Source: Anadara kagoshimensis
Taxonomy: Eukaryota; Mollusca; Bivalvia; Arcoida; Arcidae
Direction: 5' to 3'
DNA length: 64,000 nucleotides
NCBI GenBank assembly: GCA_021292105.1
Contig: CM037870.1
Span: forward strand, 43,232,576-43,296,575
In this document: piece by piece, positions 61,801-63,309 of the stretch
How positions within the stretch are numbered: the stretch's first letter is position 1
Layout of the letters: every line of letters starts with the position of its first letter
Program-made: the position numbers and the translations under genes
Notes under the pieces: model-generated
What the model was told of the DNA's origin: nothing
What the model saw: the letters and a program-made list of their open reading frames with translations, nothing else
The model's database searches: none

Positions 61801-63309
61801 TTTAACAGTTGTTGAATGTGGGTGGTGATGATGGACTAAAATAGAAAAGTAAGCTTTATTCATGTCTTCACTTAAACGTAATAAGTTAATTAATACTAGA
61901 CAGATGTGAATCAAAGCTATCATTTAAGTGATGTGACGTGCAAAATCGGCGGTGATTGACAATTACATTCTTTTGCTCTACGGAGGTGAATGGGTACTGT
62001 TTACTATCCCTTCTGCATATTATAACAGTGTTCAAAAATGTACCTCGAATATATTCCAGGTTCATTCCAAGATGGACTATGAAGCAACATGCAGTCTATT
62101 ATTCATTAAGTCACCTATATGAAAGGCCAAATCAAATTACCAGCAAGCCTTTCTATTATCAATAGCCCAAACTTGTGTTTCTTTTTCCTTGTCCATTTCT
62201 CTGATAAAAGTTTATTGTCCCGTTTGCTGTTAATTACATTCGTATATTGCATACTAAAATTTGAATTTCAAACATTGAAAAATATTTGTGTTTTTCTCAT
62301 AAGTTGATTGATATGATATTAAAATTTATGTTCGTTACTTCCAAATCGATATGTTTGAGCCACAGAATTAGTCTAAAGCCGATGTACTTACTTTGTGTTG
62401 TTGACGTGTTAATTTGGTGATGATGAACATGCATGTGAACGTGCACATGCATATGACCTACAACAATACAAAGACGATATTCAACTTTTGATGAAAATCC
62501 TAACATTAACATTTGTCTAAAACAGCAGGTGGAAGATATGAATTCAAAGCCTAATTTCATTGTTTCATCCTTCTATTTGTATTCACATATCTCTACAAGA
62601 TTTGGTGATTAATGGAAGGTAAGACAAGACGCCATTTATATATTTTATGTTCGAGGAACATATAATACCTTGAACAATTCGATTGAAAAGTTGTAATATG
62701 TGTTTTTTGTAAAATATTGACAGTAAAATAGGAGGTAAAGTTAGGGCCTTCAAATTACAACCCTTTTAATATATATCTTGTTACCATTCCAAGCCTGGGG
62801 ATTTTATCTACAGTGCTCTAAATGTGTTTATAGTTTGTGTTCTCGGTTTCATTGTGAAACAGAGTAAAACGATATATAAATAGCACTAATATGGCCAAGA
62901 AATATGTCTTAAATAATTCTAGTCATAGTTACAAATTCTTGTTATAGTTTCAGTGTCCATCAAAAGAGTTTTATAATCAGAGTATGTCATAAATTGATTC
63001 TACTTAAATAGTTTTTGTCTTGCAACAATTTATCATCATATGATGTTCAAAAACCATTTTAGATCTGTATTTGTCATTTTATTTCGCTTAAACTGCTTCA
63101 CTATGAGCGTTTAATAACTTGAAGTAAAGAACATTTTGTATCGTCATTCTAATCATACTGAAAGATTTGATATTTGTTGTTACACGGTTTTCAGAATCTT
63201 TCCTTTCTCTATCATTTTAACAAAGTTATTGTTTCCCAGATTGCTTGCTTACTTCTGCGTTTGTGAGCATCATAATTAGTGCGATTTGCGGTTGATTTGT
63301 TTATATTTG
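3619..63309 (-). CDS. Obscurin/UNC-89-like giant muscle scaffold gene (partial, 31 exons recognised)
   Basis: Overview entry; exons are listed separately. Reading right to left, the spliced product carries His-rich micro-repeats, a Thr/Gln-rich repeat, Ig1, a giant acidic disordered segment, Ig2, Ig3, an acidic linker, SH3, DH and the start of PH. Every junction was checked: GT donor, AG acceptor and matching phase. Known biology: obscurin/UNC-89 proteins sit at the sarcomere M-band, bind titin-like partners and activate Rho-family GTPases through DH-PH. The SH3 with a WLVR segment and a VPSA ending, followed directly by DH-PH, fits this family better than Trio/Kalirin, where the order is DH-PH then SH3. 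The 5' end lies right of the window. The rest of PH, and probably more Ig and kinase domains, lies to the left. Membership of the micro-exon part rests on strand, phase and proximity, not on transcripts. Confidence 0.8.
4440..4575 (+). mobile_element. Degenerate tRNA-derived SINE head
   Basis: GGCTCATTTGGTAGAGAGTT resembles a Pol III A box and GGGTTTGAATACC a B box, spaced as in a tRNA. The acceptor stem does not pair and the sequence is diverged. Confidence 0.45.
4885..5280 (-). repeat. Decayed tandem copies of the DH exon 3' end
   Basis: Three imperfect ~140-bp units begin near 4890, 5035 and 5184. Each resembles the real exon end at 5328-5420 (ATGTCTTATAACTGGACCCA ... CTGTCCAGTAACATTAGGTT) plus the start of its intron. 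Two copies have lost the donor GT (CATTAAGT and CATGAAAG in place of CAT|GTAAGT). They are not coding. Confidence 0.7.
5328..5492 (-). CDS. DH domain C-terminal helix and DH-PH linker
   Basis: 165 nt, phase 0-0; acceptor CGTTTCAG, donor ACAT|GTAAGT. It reads SLIKYTALAGGDCTQLISAV, then the long last DH helix with LTDLCREVENLM, ending DLGPVIRH, where PH begins. Decayed copies of its 3' end lie downstream in the intron (see repeat entry 4885-5280). Confidence 0.88.
6090..6185 (-). CDS. DH domain, conserved region 3
   Basis: 96 nt, phase 0-0; acceptor CTGTTTTTCCAG, donor CTCAAG|GTAGGG. It contains DLLNRPVDRIHEYIELLK, equivalent to the signature LxxPVQRIxxYxxLLK, which is the most diagnostic DH motif. 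The Gln of PVQR is Asp here; obscurin has Glu, so exchange activity cannot be judged from this alone. Confidence 0.9.
6355..6578 (+). repeat. Interspersed repeat V, copy 1
   Basis: Contains ATCAATGTTGATGCTTTGCA, GACAAGAATTTCGGAC and a final TTCGAAAGGCGGGGGATAAT. The same order recurs at 12425-12632. Probably a non-autonomous retroelement or SINE body. Confidence 0.6.
7205..7400 (-). mobile_element. Partial family W element
   Basis: GTTGTAGCTAGCTAAACAGG, CCTTCCAGAGCACCAGGGC and TTTTGCTTTTGGAATTGTGA match the reverse-oriented arm of family W (complete copies at 21.3, 28.0 and 43.9 kb). Confidence 0.6.
7595..7687 (-). CDS. DH domain, conserved region 2
   Basis: 93 nt, phase 0-0; acceptor TTTATTTTACAG, donor CTTCAG|GTATGC. 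KDKFVKYIPLCAGKDKVDNF is the FxxYxxYxxxxxxA-type helix of DH domains. It ends SEEVRQFLQ. Confidence 0.87.
7805..7990 (+). mobile_element. 3' part of a SINE (family A)
   Basis: GACCCTGTGTTGTGGTAGGT through CTTGACTGAGACATAAGACC matches the tail seen in the complete copies at 31757 and 60990. The tRNA-like head is missing. Confidence 0.55.
8218..8287 (-). CDS. DH domain, short internal exon
   Basis: 70 nt, phase 2 to phase 0; acceptor TATCTTTACAG, donor GAAAAA|GTAGGT. It codes ELLPELIASTENPAKVANLF, then LEK. It lines up with the obscurin stretch between FHxxFLxEL and VAxxFI. Confidence 0.85.
8890..9126 (+). mobile_element. SINE-like element with tRNA-like head
   Basis: GGCTGAGTGGTCTAAAGCAC is an A-box-like start (Leu/Ser tRNA style). 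The element ends GTCTTGACTGTGGCATAAAA, the same tail theme as family A. Similar to 41685-41890. Confidence 0.55.
9156..9323 (-). CDS. DH (RhoGEF) domain, conserved region 1
   Basis: 168 nt, phase 2-2; acceptor ACATTTCAG, donor AAAA|GTAAGA. HSIADLVESETDYICDMKDL matches the DH opening pattern ELvxTExxYvxdL. It continues with KDIYKNLTDLYSFHKK, the segment in which obscurin carries an IFxNVxDIxxFH pattern. This helix contacts the Rho GTPase switch regions. Confidence 0.88.
9793..10025 (+). mobile_element. SINE family B copy, head truncated
   Basis: It shares with 46349-46733 the sequences CGTACTGTCTCAGTGAGCTA, ACTTCACATGCATACACAAA and GCTGATGTGATGTTAAGCAA. Only a short piece of the tRNA-like head (GGTGGTCTAATGG) remains. 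Confidence 0.65.
10026..10268 (+). pseudogene. Decayed 3' end of a LINE retrotransposon ORF
   Basis: Conceptual translation on the plus strand gives GWIGHTIRKPANNITRQALK, followed after stops and frame slips by a segment ending like RARWRDFVNGLSSTGS. This is the usual C-terminal pattern of LINE reverse-transcriptase proteins (WIGHxLRxxxxxxxxQALxW ... DRxRWRxxVxGLCS). It carries stops and is inactive. It lies inside an intron, directly downstream of the SINE B copy, which may share its tail. Confidence 0.6.
10296..10399 (-). CDS. SH3 end and DH domain start
   Basis: 104 nt, phase 0 to phase 2; acceptor CTTGATTACAG, donor AAAAG|GTATAT. ICYVPSALLQP is the last SH3 strand (compare G-x-VPSxYL). 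The charged segment EGDEFDDIGINGRQKIAEE then leads into the first DH helix. Confidence 0.87.
11379..11525 (-). CDS. SH3 domain, first exon
   Basis: 147 nt, phase 0-0; acceptor GTACATGCAG, donor AGG|GTATGA. Residues YLVAANYEDTNNDVSLQQGE correspond to the ALYDY strand and RT loop. QQGEIIELLDK is the conserved diverging turn. YWLVRDLKERQR carries the conserved Trp. The WLVR wording is typical of UNC-89/obscurin SH3 domains. Confidence 0.88.
12074..12147 (-). CDS. Acidic linker exon between Ig3 and SH3
   Basis: 74 nt, phase 1 to phase 0; acceptor TTGTATTGTAG, donor TTAT|GTATGT. It codes EKKENDDDGQTPTCPFVQ and then LEVSESY. It is a short charged linker leading directly to the SH3 domain. Confidence 0.78.
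12228..12424 (+). mobile_element. SINE family A copy (tRNA-derived)
   Basis: The head CGGTAGCTCAGTGGTAGAGT (A box) and TGTTCGAACCCC (B box) are in tRNA spacing, followed by AAGCACTCAGCATTTAGTAA and TCAAGGCAGGCATGGCATG. The acceptor stem ends do not pair, so it is not a tRNA gene. Confidence 0.7.
12425..12632 (+). repeat. Interspersed repeat V, copy 2
   Basis: Same element as 6355-6578; here it is attached to the 3' side of the SINE A copy. Ends TTCGAGAGTCGGGTGATAAT. Confidence 0.6.
13228..13425 (-). CDS. Second half of Ig domain 3
   Basis: 198 nt, phase 1-1; acceptor ATTGTTTTAG, donor TTGAAG|GTAACA. It contains PQPVVEWLKDDKP (core Trp kept) and LSDGGEYTCRAKNELG (F-strand Cys kept), ending FTVDVE. 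This is a standard I-set second half as found in obscurin, titin and related muscle proteins. Confidence 0.9.
14119..14216 (-). CDS. First half of Ig domain 3
   Basis: 98 nt, phase 2 at the start and phase 1 at the end; acceptor TTTTTAAAG, donor ACAG|GTAAAG. It reads REAIVERPPEFFVAPSK and ends EPAVIQAKVTG. The B-strand Cys is replaced by Ala. The intron falls at VTG|xPxP, exactly as in Ig2, which suggests the two domains arose by duplication with the intron in place. Confidence 0.85.
15637..15865 (-). CDS. Second half of Ig domain 2
   Basis: 229 nt, phase 1 at the start and phase 2 at the end; acceptor TTTAAAAG|GT (weak tract), donor GAAAG|GTAGGC. It continues ...WEVTG into FPEPKVNIYKD and ends with DTGYYIIHVSNDAGSD, a clear F-G hairpin. 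The B-strand Cys is Trp, the C-strand Trp is Ile, and the F-strand Cys is Ile, so the usual disulfide and core Trp are absent. The fold is still recognisable from spacing and from the DTGYY motif. Confidence 0.82.
16155..16198. repeat. (CT)n microsatellite just after the giant exon
   Basis: 44 bp of CT; on the transcript it is GA repeat, 50-93 bases downstream of the 16248 donor. Purine-rich tracts near donors can bind splicing factors; any effect is inference. Confidence 0.9.
16248..21229 (-). CDS. Giant acidic disordered exon plus first half of Ig2, with a frame break
   Basis: Acceptor CTATTGCAG|GTGC and donor AACCG|GTAGGT. The exon is 4982 nt, about 1660 codons. It is rich in Asp, Glu, Ser, Thr and Asn and has almost no hydrophobic runs, as expected for an intrinsically disordered linker. 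Repeats include six 18-residue units of the TSSKTSDQ type near 20.43-20.74 kb and weaker copies of SDKRSDNS-like blocks. The last residues (PPRILNATSDVTVHEGE) open Ig2. The first frame stops at 17520-17522, after a run of six A (T on the plus strand, 17527-17532). A second frame takes over and is open to the donor. The total length is one base short of keeping phase 1-1. See the finding for the two explanations. Confidence 0.85.
20430..20740 (-). repeat. 54-bp tandem repeat inside the giant exon
   Basis: Nearly identical 54-bp units code FDTNVTTSSKTSDQHEPD with His/Leu and Pro/Ser variants, six copies in a row. More diverged copies of the TSSKTSDQ core continue towards 19.7 kb. The repeat is in frame and adds a Ser/Thr/Asp-rich spacer. 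Confidence 0.92.
21266..22078. mobile_element. Family W element, two-ended (~810 bp)
   Basis: The left arm near 21268-21400 contains CACAATCCAAAAACAAAGTA and AGGGAAGTGAGGCCGGGTGC. The right arm near 21958-22076 is its reverse complement (AGCACCCGATCTCACTTTCC ... GCTTCTGGATTGTGATTGGG). No ORF of note, so a non-autonomous DNA element is likely. Confidence 0.65.
22870..23030. repeat. (AAAT)n microsatellite
   Basis: About 160 bp of AAAT/TAAA repeat with interruptions, upstream of the synthetase gene. Confidence 0.9.
23031..24279. other. Upstream region of the synthetase gene
   Basis: No repeat or exon recognised. TATA-like AT-rich stretches are present (TATAAAATT near 24085), but the base composition makes them uninformative. 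The promoter of the nested gene is presumably here. Confidence 0.3.
24280..25941 (+). CDS. Acyl-CoA synthetase, AMP-forming superfamily (ACSF2/4CL-like), intronless
   Basis: 553 codons, uninterrupted, near full length for the family. The start has a favourable context (A at -3, G at +4). Motifs in order: the phosphate-binding loop TTSGSSGTPKAVLHSH (about residues 206-221), YGCTEIG (about 348), GWLKTGDMG (about 427), the hinge KGRKSDVIHYGIRN, and a C-terminal TATGKVIRK with the expected catalytic Lys. Known role: ATP-dependent activation of a carboxylic acid to an acyl-adenylate, then the CoA thioester. The substrate cannot be read from sequence. No signal peptide or membrane segment is evident. 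The gene sits in the opposite orientation inside a ~10-kb intron of the obscurin-like gene. The lack of introns suggests origin as a retrocopy. The reading frame is intact, so it is probably functional. The hinge carries KSD where many relatives have K-D. Confidence 0.93.
   Translation: MAARSYVHTPHKGEYLYQTIPDRIKYFAEKTPNKEVFVFLSPGKQRTAITCAELYEKSLKFARGLVHIGTRRNDIVAIIIPNSVEWVICTFGCLLAGATPLHALFLKSDGEDVVSLLKSVGNCVTLILDPREDMRNLKIAKNFIDELKSDGTVVSKLLPTLKHVIFTRDLNNDALTLEKVIQSAGSVENIELPKIDPDDGAAILTTSGSSGTPKAVLHSHFGLILGGVHMSEGCDIGEDDVYFNDRTFSWIGGYPGVFLAKGNTIVTFEECNLTDFTEITNFFVKVIEQEKCTIALIIPPVMMELMKSPPKCQTFPLKGALVGGMPVPEAYTGVLGSIAKSLTNIYGCTEIGLASSFRVQQKSDFTESYIAGTPGTGREIKIVDETGSIVPQNTLGEIWIRGPGLFIEYKNSDSEIKTSTGWLKTGDMGLINDNGLLLCKGRKSDVIHYGIRNVFPVPMEAALRKCRGVQDVVIVPIPDEMLYNQLCACIVKESGSNLTVTEVRKYFEDQLAIDYLWGDTPGYFLFFENFPRTATGKVIRKEVEKMARTLLAF
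26271..26484. mobile_element. MITE family X copy 1
   Basis: Terminal inverted repeats: left TATAGACAAACAACATTATT then GACCTGTCCGCTTGA; right GTCAAGCGGACAGGTCAATG then TTGTTTGCCTATA. 214 bp with no ORF. Confidence 0.85.
26842..26847 (+). promoter_or_regulatory. Possible polyadenylation signal downstream of the synthetase
   Basis: An AATAAA hexamer lies about 0.9 kb after the stop. A MITE copy (26271-26484) lies between, so the real 3' end may be closer and use a variant signal. Weak evidence. Confidence 0.2.
27103..27290. mobile_element. MITE family X copy 2
   Basis: Left TATAGGCCAACAATTTTGAC, right AAGCGGACAGGTCAATGTTG then TTTGCCTATA. The internal sequence differs from copy 1. Confidence 0.8.
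27460..27682. mobile_element. MITE family X copy 3
   Basis: Left TATAGGCAAACAACATTGAC is well preserved; the right arm is diverged (AAAGGTCAAAGGGACAGGTT). The interior matches copy 4 at 41.4 kb (GACGAAATATACACGCG). Confidence 0.75.
27966..28797. mobile_element. Family W element, two-ended (~830 bp)
   Basis: The left arm runs CAAACATACTAATCCATATC ... GAAGTGAGGCCGGGTGCTCC. The right arm is its reverse complement near 28700-28795 (AGCACCCGGTCCCACTTCCC ... GGTATGCTTTG). Interior includes CACGTGCGTAATCAAAATTA and GGACACAGAGACATCAAACT. Confidence 0.65.
29245..29600 (+). mobile_element. Partial family W element
   Basis: AATCCAGTTCACAATCCAAA, AAGTGAGGCTTGAGGGTGCT and two copies of the ACCACGTG-type 'CCACCACGTGTGTTAAATC / CATCACGTGTAAATAATC' segment suggest a nested or duplicated W half. 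Confidence 0.5.
31040..31200 (+). mobile_element. Partial family W element next to the Ig1 donor
   Basis: GAAGTGAGACCTGGTGCTCA, GGTAAGCACCTCCTGTTAGG and CCGCCACGTGTGTAATCAAA; it ends about 35 bp from the Ig1 exon donor. Confidence 0.6.
31234..31500 (-). CDS. Ig domain 1 (I-set) exon
   Basis: The 267-nt exon is phase 1-1, with donor AGAG|GTAGGT. I set the acceptor at ATGCAAAG|AC. The better-looking upstream AACAG would put an in-frame TGA into the exon, whereas this choice continues PPFTRRVQ as DNMPEKTRISV. The hallmarks are all present: Cys in FECQVIG, Trp in IQWFKDG, and the DQGCYQCRA F-strand with its Cys. It is the only one of the three Ig domains in the window with a complete Cys-Trp-Cys set. 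The following intron is about 10 kb and contains the acyl-CoA synthetase gene. Confidence 0.88.
31757..32095 (+). mobile_element. SINE family A, full-length copy
   Basis: The head has A box GCGGTAGCTCAGTTGATAGA and B box GGTTCGATTCCCGG. The body has AAGCATTCGGCATTACGAAA and CGGTGTCAAGGAATGCGTGG. The tail has CTAGGACGTTAAACACTATT and a short ACTCA repeat. Confidence 0.8.
33026..33189. mobile_element. MITE family Y copy
   Basis: Opens ACAGTCCAACGTGCCTTAAA and closes TATAGACAGGTTTGACTGT, with the shared interior TTATTTGAACCTGTATATAAAGG (shortened here). Confidence 0.8.
34459..39657. mobile_element. Large pearl-like / Helentron-like element with satellite core
   Basis: The left boundary region reads AAGAGGCCCATGGGCCTGAT then ACGCTCACCTGATAAC. 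The right boundary ends CACATGACCTTCGGTCAGGT then GAGCTAAAAA. Short subterminal inverted repeats (GCTCACCTGA near 34487 and TCAGGTGAGC near 39644), a small hairpin (TGACC-TTC-GGTCA) close to the end and a CTAA terminus recall non-autonomous Helitron/Helentron elements and the oyster 'pearl' elements, which also carry tandem-repeat cores. Autonomy is ruled out: there is no long ORF. Class assignment is inference. Confidence 0.6.
34660..39115. repeat. ~146-bp satellite array, about 31 copies
   Basis: Each unit contains CATCTGTGACCTTGACCTTT, CATGACCTTTTTCTATACAT, GTATCAATACCTACAACATT and AGATAATTAACCATTT. A marked variant unit with AAAATACATGCAAAT occurs near 35759, 36775, 37772 and 38643, showing higher-order blocks of about seven, seven and six units. 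Confidence 0.95.
40069..40249. mobile_element. MITE family Y copy
   Basis: Opens AAGTCCAACCTGTCTTAAAG, closes ATAGACAGGTTTGACTGT, with interior GGCCACCTGCTTATTAAGGC. Confidence 0.8.
40795..40925. repeat. AT-only low-complexity tract
   Basis: About 130 bp of almost pure T/A (TTTTATTTTATTTTATTATT type). Confidence 0.85.
41381..41628. mobile_element. MITE family X copy 4
   Basis: Left TACAGGCATACAACATTGAA; right AAGGTCAAGCGGACAAGTCA then ATGTTGTTTGCCTATA. Interior GACGAAATATACACGCGTAA is shared with copy 3. Confidence 0.82.
41685..41890 (+). mobile_element. SINE-like element
   Basis: Head GTGACCCAGTGGTCTAAAGC, B-box-like CTGTTCGAAATACACTC, tail TCTTGACTGGGACATAAAAC. Same type as 8890-9126. 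A direct match of the tail to family A suggests shared LINE machinery. Confidence 0.5.
42597..42868. mobile_element. MITE family Z, complete copy
   Basis: Nearly perfect ~50-bp inverted arms: left TGGCCCCGGTTTCACAATCA then TTCCTTAGCTAAGATTTTCC; right the reverse complement, ending GTGAAACCGGGGCCAGG. 272 bp, no ORF. A degenerate relative sits at about 44025-44285, inside a W element. Confidence 0.88.
43905..44622. mobile_element. Family W element, two-ended (~715 bp)
   Basis: Left arm CAAAAACAAACATAACAATC ... AGGGAAGTGAGGCAGGGTGC. The right arm, reverse complement, is near 44455-44620 (GGAGCACCTGGCTTCATTTT ... TTAGTATGTTTGTTTTTG). A degenerate Z-like stretch (44025-44285) lies within. Confidence 0.68.
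44985..45300 (-). mobile_element. Two adjacent partial family W arms
   Basis: GGCGGGTGTAGCTAGTTAAA ... CCGGAGCATCTGGCCTCACT and, 150 bp on, GGCGGGTGTAGCTAGCTAAA ... CCGGAGCACCCGATCTCACT. Same orientation, separated by the arm end TGTTTGTTTGTATT. Confidence 0.6.
46349..46733 (+). mobile_element. SINE family B, full-length copy
   Basis: The tRNA-like head GGCCGCGGTGGCCTAATGGA has a B box GAGTTCGAGTGCCGC. The body has CGTACTGACTCTGTGAGCTG and CACTTCACATGCATACACAA. The tail has GCTGATGCGACGTTAAGCAA, an (AACC)n run and poly-A. It inserted just downstream of the 46754 donor. Confidence 0.82.
46754..46816 (-). CDS. Linker exon and first strand of Ig1 (63 nt)
   Basis: Acceptor GTTTCTCTTTCAG and donor AAG|GTAAGT, phase 1-1. 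Interior residues HVSKNVKLTFTFPPFTRRVQ. The PPFTRRV stretch is a typical A-strand opening of an I-set Ig domain, which the 31.5-kb exon completes in frame. This exon therefore ties the repeat region to the Ig part of the gene. Confidence 0.8.
47280..47918 (-). CDS. Thr/Gln/Ala-rich repeat exon (639 nt)
   Basis: Acceptor ATCTGTTTCAG and strong donor AAAAG|GTAAGT, phase 1 at both ends. It starts AIPITVNPLHNRMTTHR, then holds an 11-residue (33-bp) repeat, typically TILQHVPTAQS or TIAQHAPTAQN. The copies grow degenerate towards the 3' end and become Lys/Thr/Gln-rich (TTTKQAPTAKR). The segment is low-complexity, Thr-rich and probably disordered or mucin-like. The mirror strand is also open through the repeat, but that is a by-product of the 33-bp period. 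The His/Thr/Pro composition recalls the micro-exons; whether it derives from them is unknown. Confidence 0.75.
49437..49600. mobile_element. 164-bp near-perfect hairpin (foldback MITE)
   Basis: The left arm opens CAAAACCACACAAAAGTGGT then TTTCTGACGTAGCTTGATCG; the right arm closes CGATCAGCTACGTCAGAAAA then CCACATATGTGTGGTTTTG. The arms meet at GTGCGCAGAGCGCAC. The outer ends contain their own smaller inverted repeats. Confidence 0.8.
49905..50076. mobile_element. MITE family Y copy
   Basis: Interior GTGGCCTTTATGGGCATGTG and end AAGGCGGGTTGGACTGTAA; same architecture as the other Y copies. Confidence 0.78.
50703..50747 (-). CDS. Micro-exon 15, alpha type (45 nt), last of the array
   Basis: Donor GTAAGT; acceptor TTATTATAG from an interrupted TAA/TTA repeat; phase 1-1. 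Interior residues HHHHQHSTNNAHNT. Its final C joins the CT of the 47.9-kb exon to give CCT (Pro), so the frame runs on into the Thr/Gln repeat. Confidence 0.82.
50748..50822. repeat. (TAA)n repeat forming the acceptor tract of alpha exon 15
   Basis: TAATAATAAT with ATT interruptions. On the transcript it is TTA/TAT repeat ending in the TATAG acceptor. Confidence 0.85.
51511..51555 (-). CDS. Micro-exon 14, beta type (45 nt)
   Basis: Acceptor TTTATTTTAG and donor GTAAGT, phase 1-1. Interior residues HHRPHSTTIKAHLI. Confidence 0.82.
52379..52423 (-). CDS. Micro-exon 13, gamma type (45 nt)
   Basis: Acceptor TATATTTTAG and donor GTAATG, phase 1-1. Interior residues NHWPNPTTVRQHNT, identical to micro-exon 10. 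Confidence 0.8.
53135..53179 (-). CDS. Micro-exon 12, alpha type (45 nt)
   Basis: Donor GTAAGT; acceptor inside a TAA/TTA microsatellite; phase 1-1. Interior residues HHHHQHSTHTAHNT, the same peptide as micro-exon 9, as expected for recent 2.6-kb duplicates. Confidence 0.85.
53181..53225. repeat. (TAA)n repeat forming the acceptor tract of alpha exon 12
   Basis: 45 bp, uninterrupted, directly abutting the acceptor AG. Confidence 0.9.
53810..53970. mobile_element. MITE family Y copy in duplication unit 2
   Basis: CAGTCAACCTGTTTATAAAT ... TATGTAGAGGTTGGAC, flanked by TA on both sides. Unit 1 has the unoccupied site near 51340 (ACTAAATAGACTTTAAAC). Confidence 0.85.
54139..54183 (-). CDS. Micro-exon 11, beta type (45 nt)
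   Basis: Acceptor TTTATTTTAG and donor GTAAGT, phase 1-1. Interior residues QHRPHSTTIKAHFI. It differs from the beta exon at 51.5 kb by Gln for His and Phe for Leu. Confidence 0.82.
54992..55036 (-). CDS. Micro-exon 10, gamma type (45 nt)
   Basis: Acceptor TATATTTTAG and donor GTAATG, phase 1-1. Interior residues NHWPNPTTVRQHNT, identical to the gamma exon at 52.4 kb. The flanking introns also match that copy almost base for base. Confidence 0.8.
55755..55799 (-). CDS. Micro-exon 9, alpha type (45 nt)
   Basis: Donor GTAAGT; the acceptor TTATTATAG is built from a TAA/TTA trinucleotide repeat. Phase 1-1. Interior residues HHHHQHSTHTAHNT, seven His of 14. The peptide is identical to the alpha exon at 53.1 kb. 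Confidence 0.85.
55801..55845. repeat. (TAA)n repeat forming the acceptor tract of alpha exon 9
   Basis: About 44 bp, uninterrupted, same position as in the other alpha units. Confidence 0.9.
56430..56526. mobile_element. Truncated MITE family Y copy at a deletion junction, unit 3
   Basis: It starts like the unit-2 copy (CAGTCAACCTGTATATAGAG) but breaks off after CAAATAATATGAATTAAG. It then joins sequence equivalent to about 54.82 kb of unit 2 (CACGTGTATCCGACTCG). The beta exon region is deleted. Confidence 0.8.
56725..56769 (-). CDS. Micro-exon 8, gamma type (45 nt)
   Basis: Acceptor TTTATTTTAG and donor GTAATT (weaker than GTAAGT), phase 1-1. Interior residues NHWPNPTTARAHNT. The gamma type is poorer in His and carries Trp and the motif PNPTT. 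Confidence 0.75.
57407..57451 (-). CDS. Micro-exon 7, alpha type (45 nt)
   Basis: Acceptor TTTTATTATAG and donor GTAAGT, phase 1-1. Interior residues HHHYHLTSNNAHNT. The NNAHNT ending is shared with the alpha exon at 50.7 kb, so this is the diverged alpha member of the oldest unit. Confidence 0.78.
58496..58537 (-). CDS. Micro-exon 6, beta type (42 nt)
   Basis: Acceptor TTAATTTCAG and donor GTAAGT, phase 1-1. Interior residues YHRPHSTMKTHII. It shares HRPHST with the beta exons at 54.2 and 51.5 kb but is one codon shorter. It ends in T, so the joined codon with the next exon is TCA. Confidence 0.78.
59182..59229 (-). pseudogene. Decayed gamma-type micro-exon (donor lost)
   Basis: The acceptor TTATTTCAG is intact and the body reads NYQPNPTTVKAYKT in phase 1. 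At the expected donor the intact siblings have ACAA|GTAATTTT, while this copy has ACAATTAATTTT, so the GT is gone. No good replacement donor follows. A partial W element starts a few bases away on the acceptor side. It occupies the gamma position of the oldest alpha-beta-gamma unit. Confidence 0.6.
59236..59365 (+). mobile_element. Partial family W element
   Basis: AACAAACATTCTAATCCATA ... AGGAAGTGAGGTCGGGTGTT; it starts directly beside the decayed gamma exon. Confidence 0.6.
59703..59995 (+). mobile_element. Partial family W element
   Basis: AATCACAATCCAGAAGCAAA, GGGAAGTGAGACCGGGTGCT, CCGCCACGTGTGTAATCAAA and ACTGTGATGATGGCCATAAA, matching the left half and interior of the 27966 copy. Confidence 0.65.
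60109..60153 (-). CDS. Micro-exon 5, His-rich cassette (45 nt)
   Basis: Acceptor TTTTATTTTAG and donor GTACGT, phase 1-1. Interior residues HHHPHSTTTRPLIT, matching the family core HxPHSTT. It lies between two partial W repeats. Confidence 0.78.
60365..60600 (+). mobile_element. Partial family W element
   Basis: AACAAGCATACTAACCCATG, GTTAGACCGGGTGCTCCGGA and CATCCGCCATGTGTGTAATC. Diverged left half. Confidence 0.58.
60990..61340 (+). mobile_element. SINE family A, full-length copy
   Basis: A box GCGGTAACTCAGTTGGTAGA and B box CGTTTGAGCCCGACC. Body AAGCACTCGGTATTACTAAA. Tail GACTGGGACGTTAAACACCA then (ACTCA)n. Its last ~95 bp are included in the duplication that also carries micro-exons 3 and 4. 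Confidence 0.82.
61478..61525 (-). CDS. Micro-exon 4, His-rich cassette (48 nt)
   Basis: Acceptor TCTATTTCAG and donor GTACGT, phase 1-1. Interior residues HHHQPHSTTIKPHNT. It differs from micro-exon 3 by His to Gln and Val to Ile, which supports a recent tandem duplication. Confidence 0.8.
61788..61835 (-). CDS. Micro-exon 3, His-rich cassette (48 nt)
   Basis: Acceptor TCTATTTTAG and donor GTACGT, phase 1-1. Interior residues HHHHPHSTTVKPHNT. It is nearly identical to micro-exon 4, about 310 bp away, and both lie in a recent direct duplication. Confidence 0.8.
62392..62457 (-). CDS. Micro-exon 2, alternating His exon (66 nt)
   Basis: Acceptor TTGTTGTAG and donor GTAAGT, phase 1 at both ends. 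Interior residues begin HMHVHVHMHVHHHQ and end INTSTTQ. Nine of the first 13 residues are His, alternating with Met or Val. This is the longest micro-exon. The pattern suggests internal expansion of a CATGTG-like hexamer. Metal binding is plausible for such a motif but is inference. Confidence 0.75.
63253..63309 (-). CDS. Micro-exon 1 of the array (Asn/Lys-rich, 57 nt)
   Basis: Acceptor TTTTAATTTCAG and donor GTAAGC enclose 57 nt, phase 1 at both ends. The interior codons read NINKSTANRTNYDAHKRR. It has little histidine and may be an older, divergent member of the array or the exon leading into it. It is the most 5' exon I can recognise; more may lie right of the window. Confidence 0.6.

Larger units (their letters stand above)
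61245..61850. repeat. ~305-bp direct duplication carrying a SINE tail plus a micro-exon
   Basis: ACATGCAAAATTTCTG through the micro-exon acceptor occurs at about 61245-61540 and 61549-61850, with very few differences (a 12-bp insertion ATATAAATGA... in the second). Each copy holds one functional-looking micro-exon. Confidence 0.88.
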
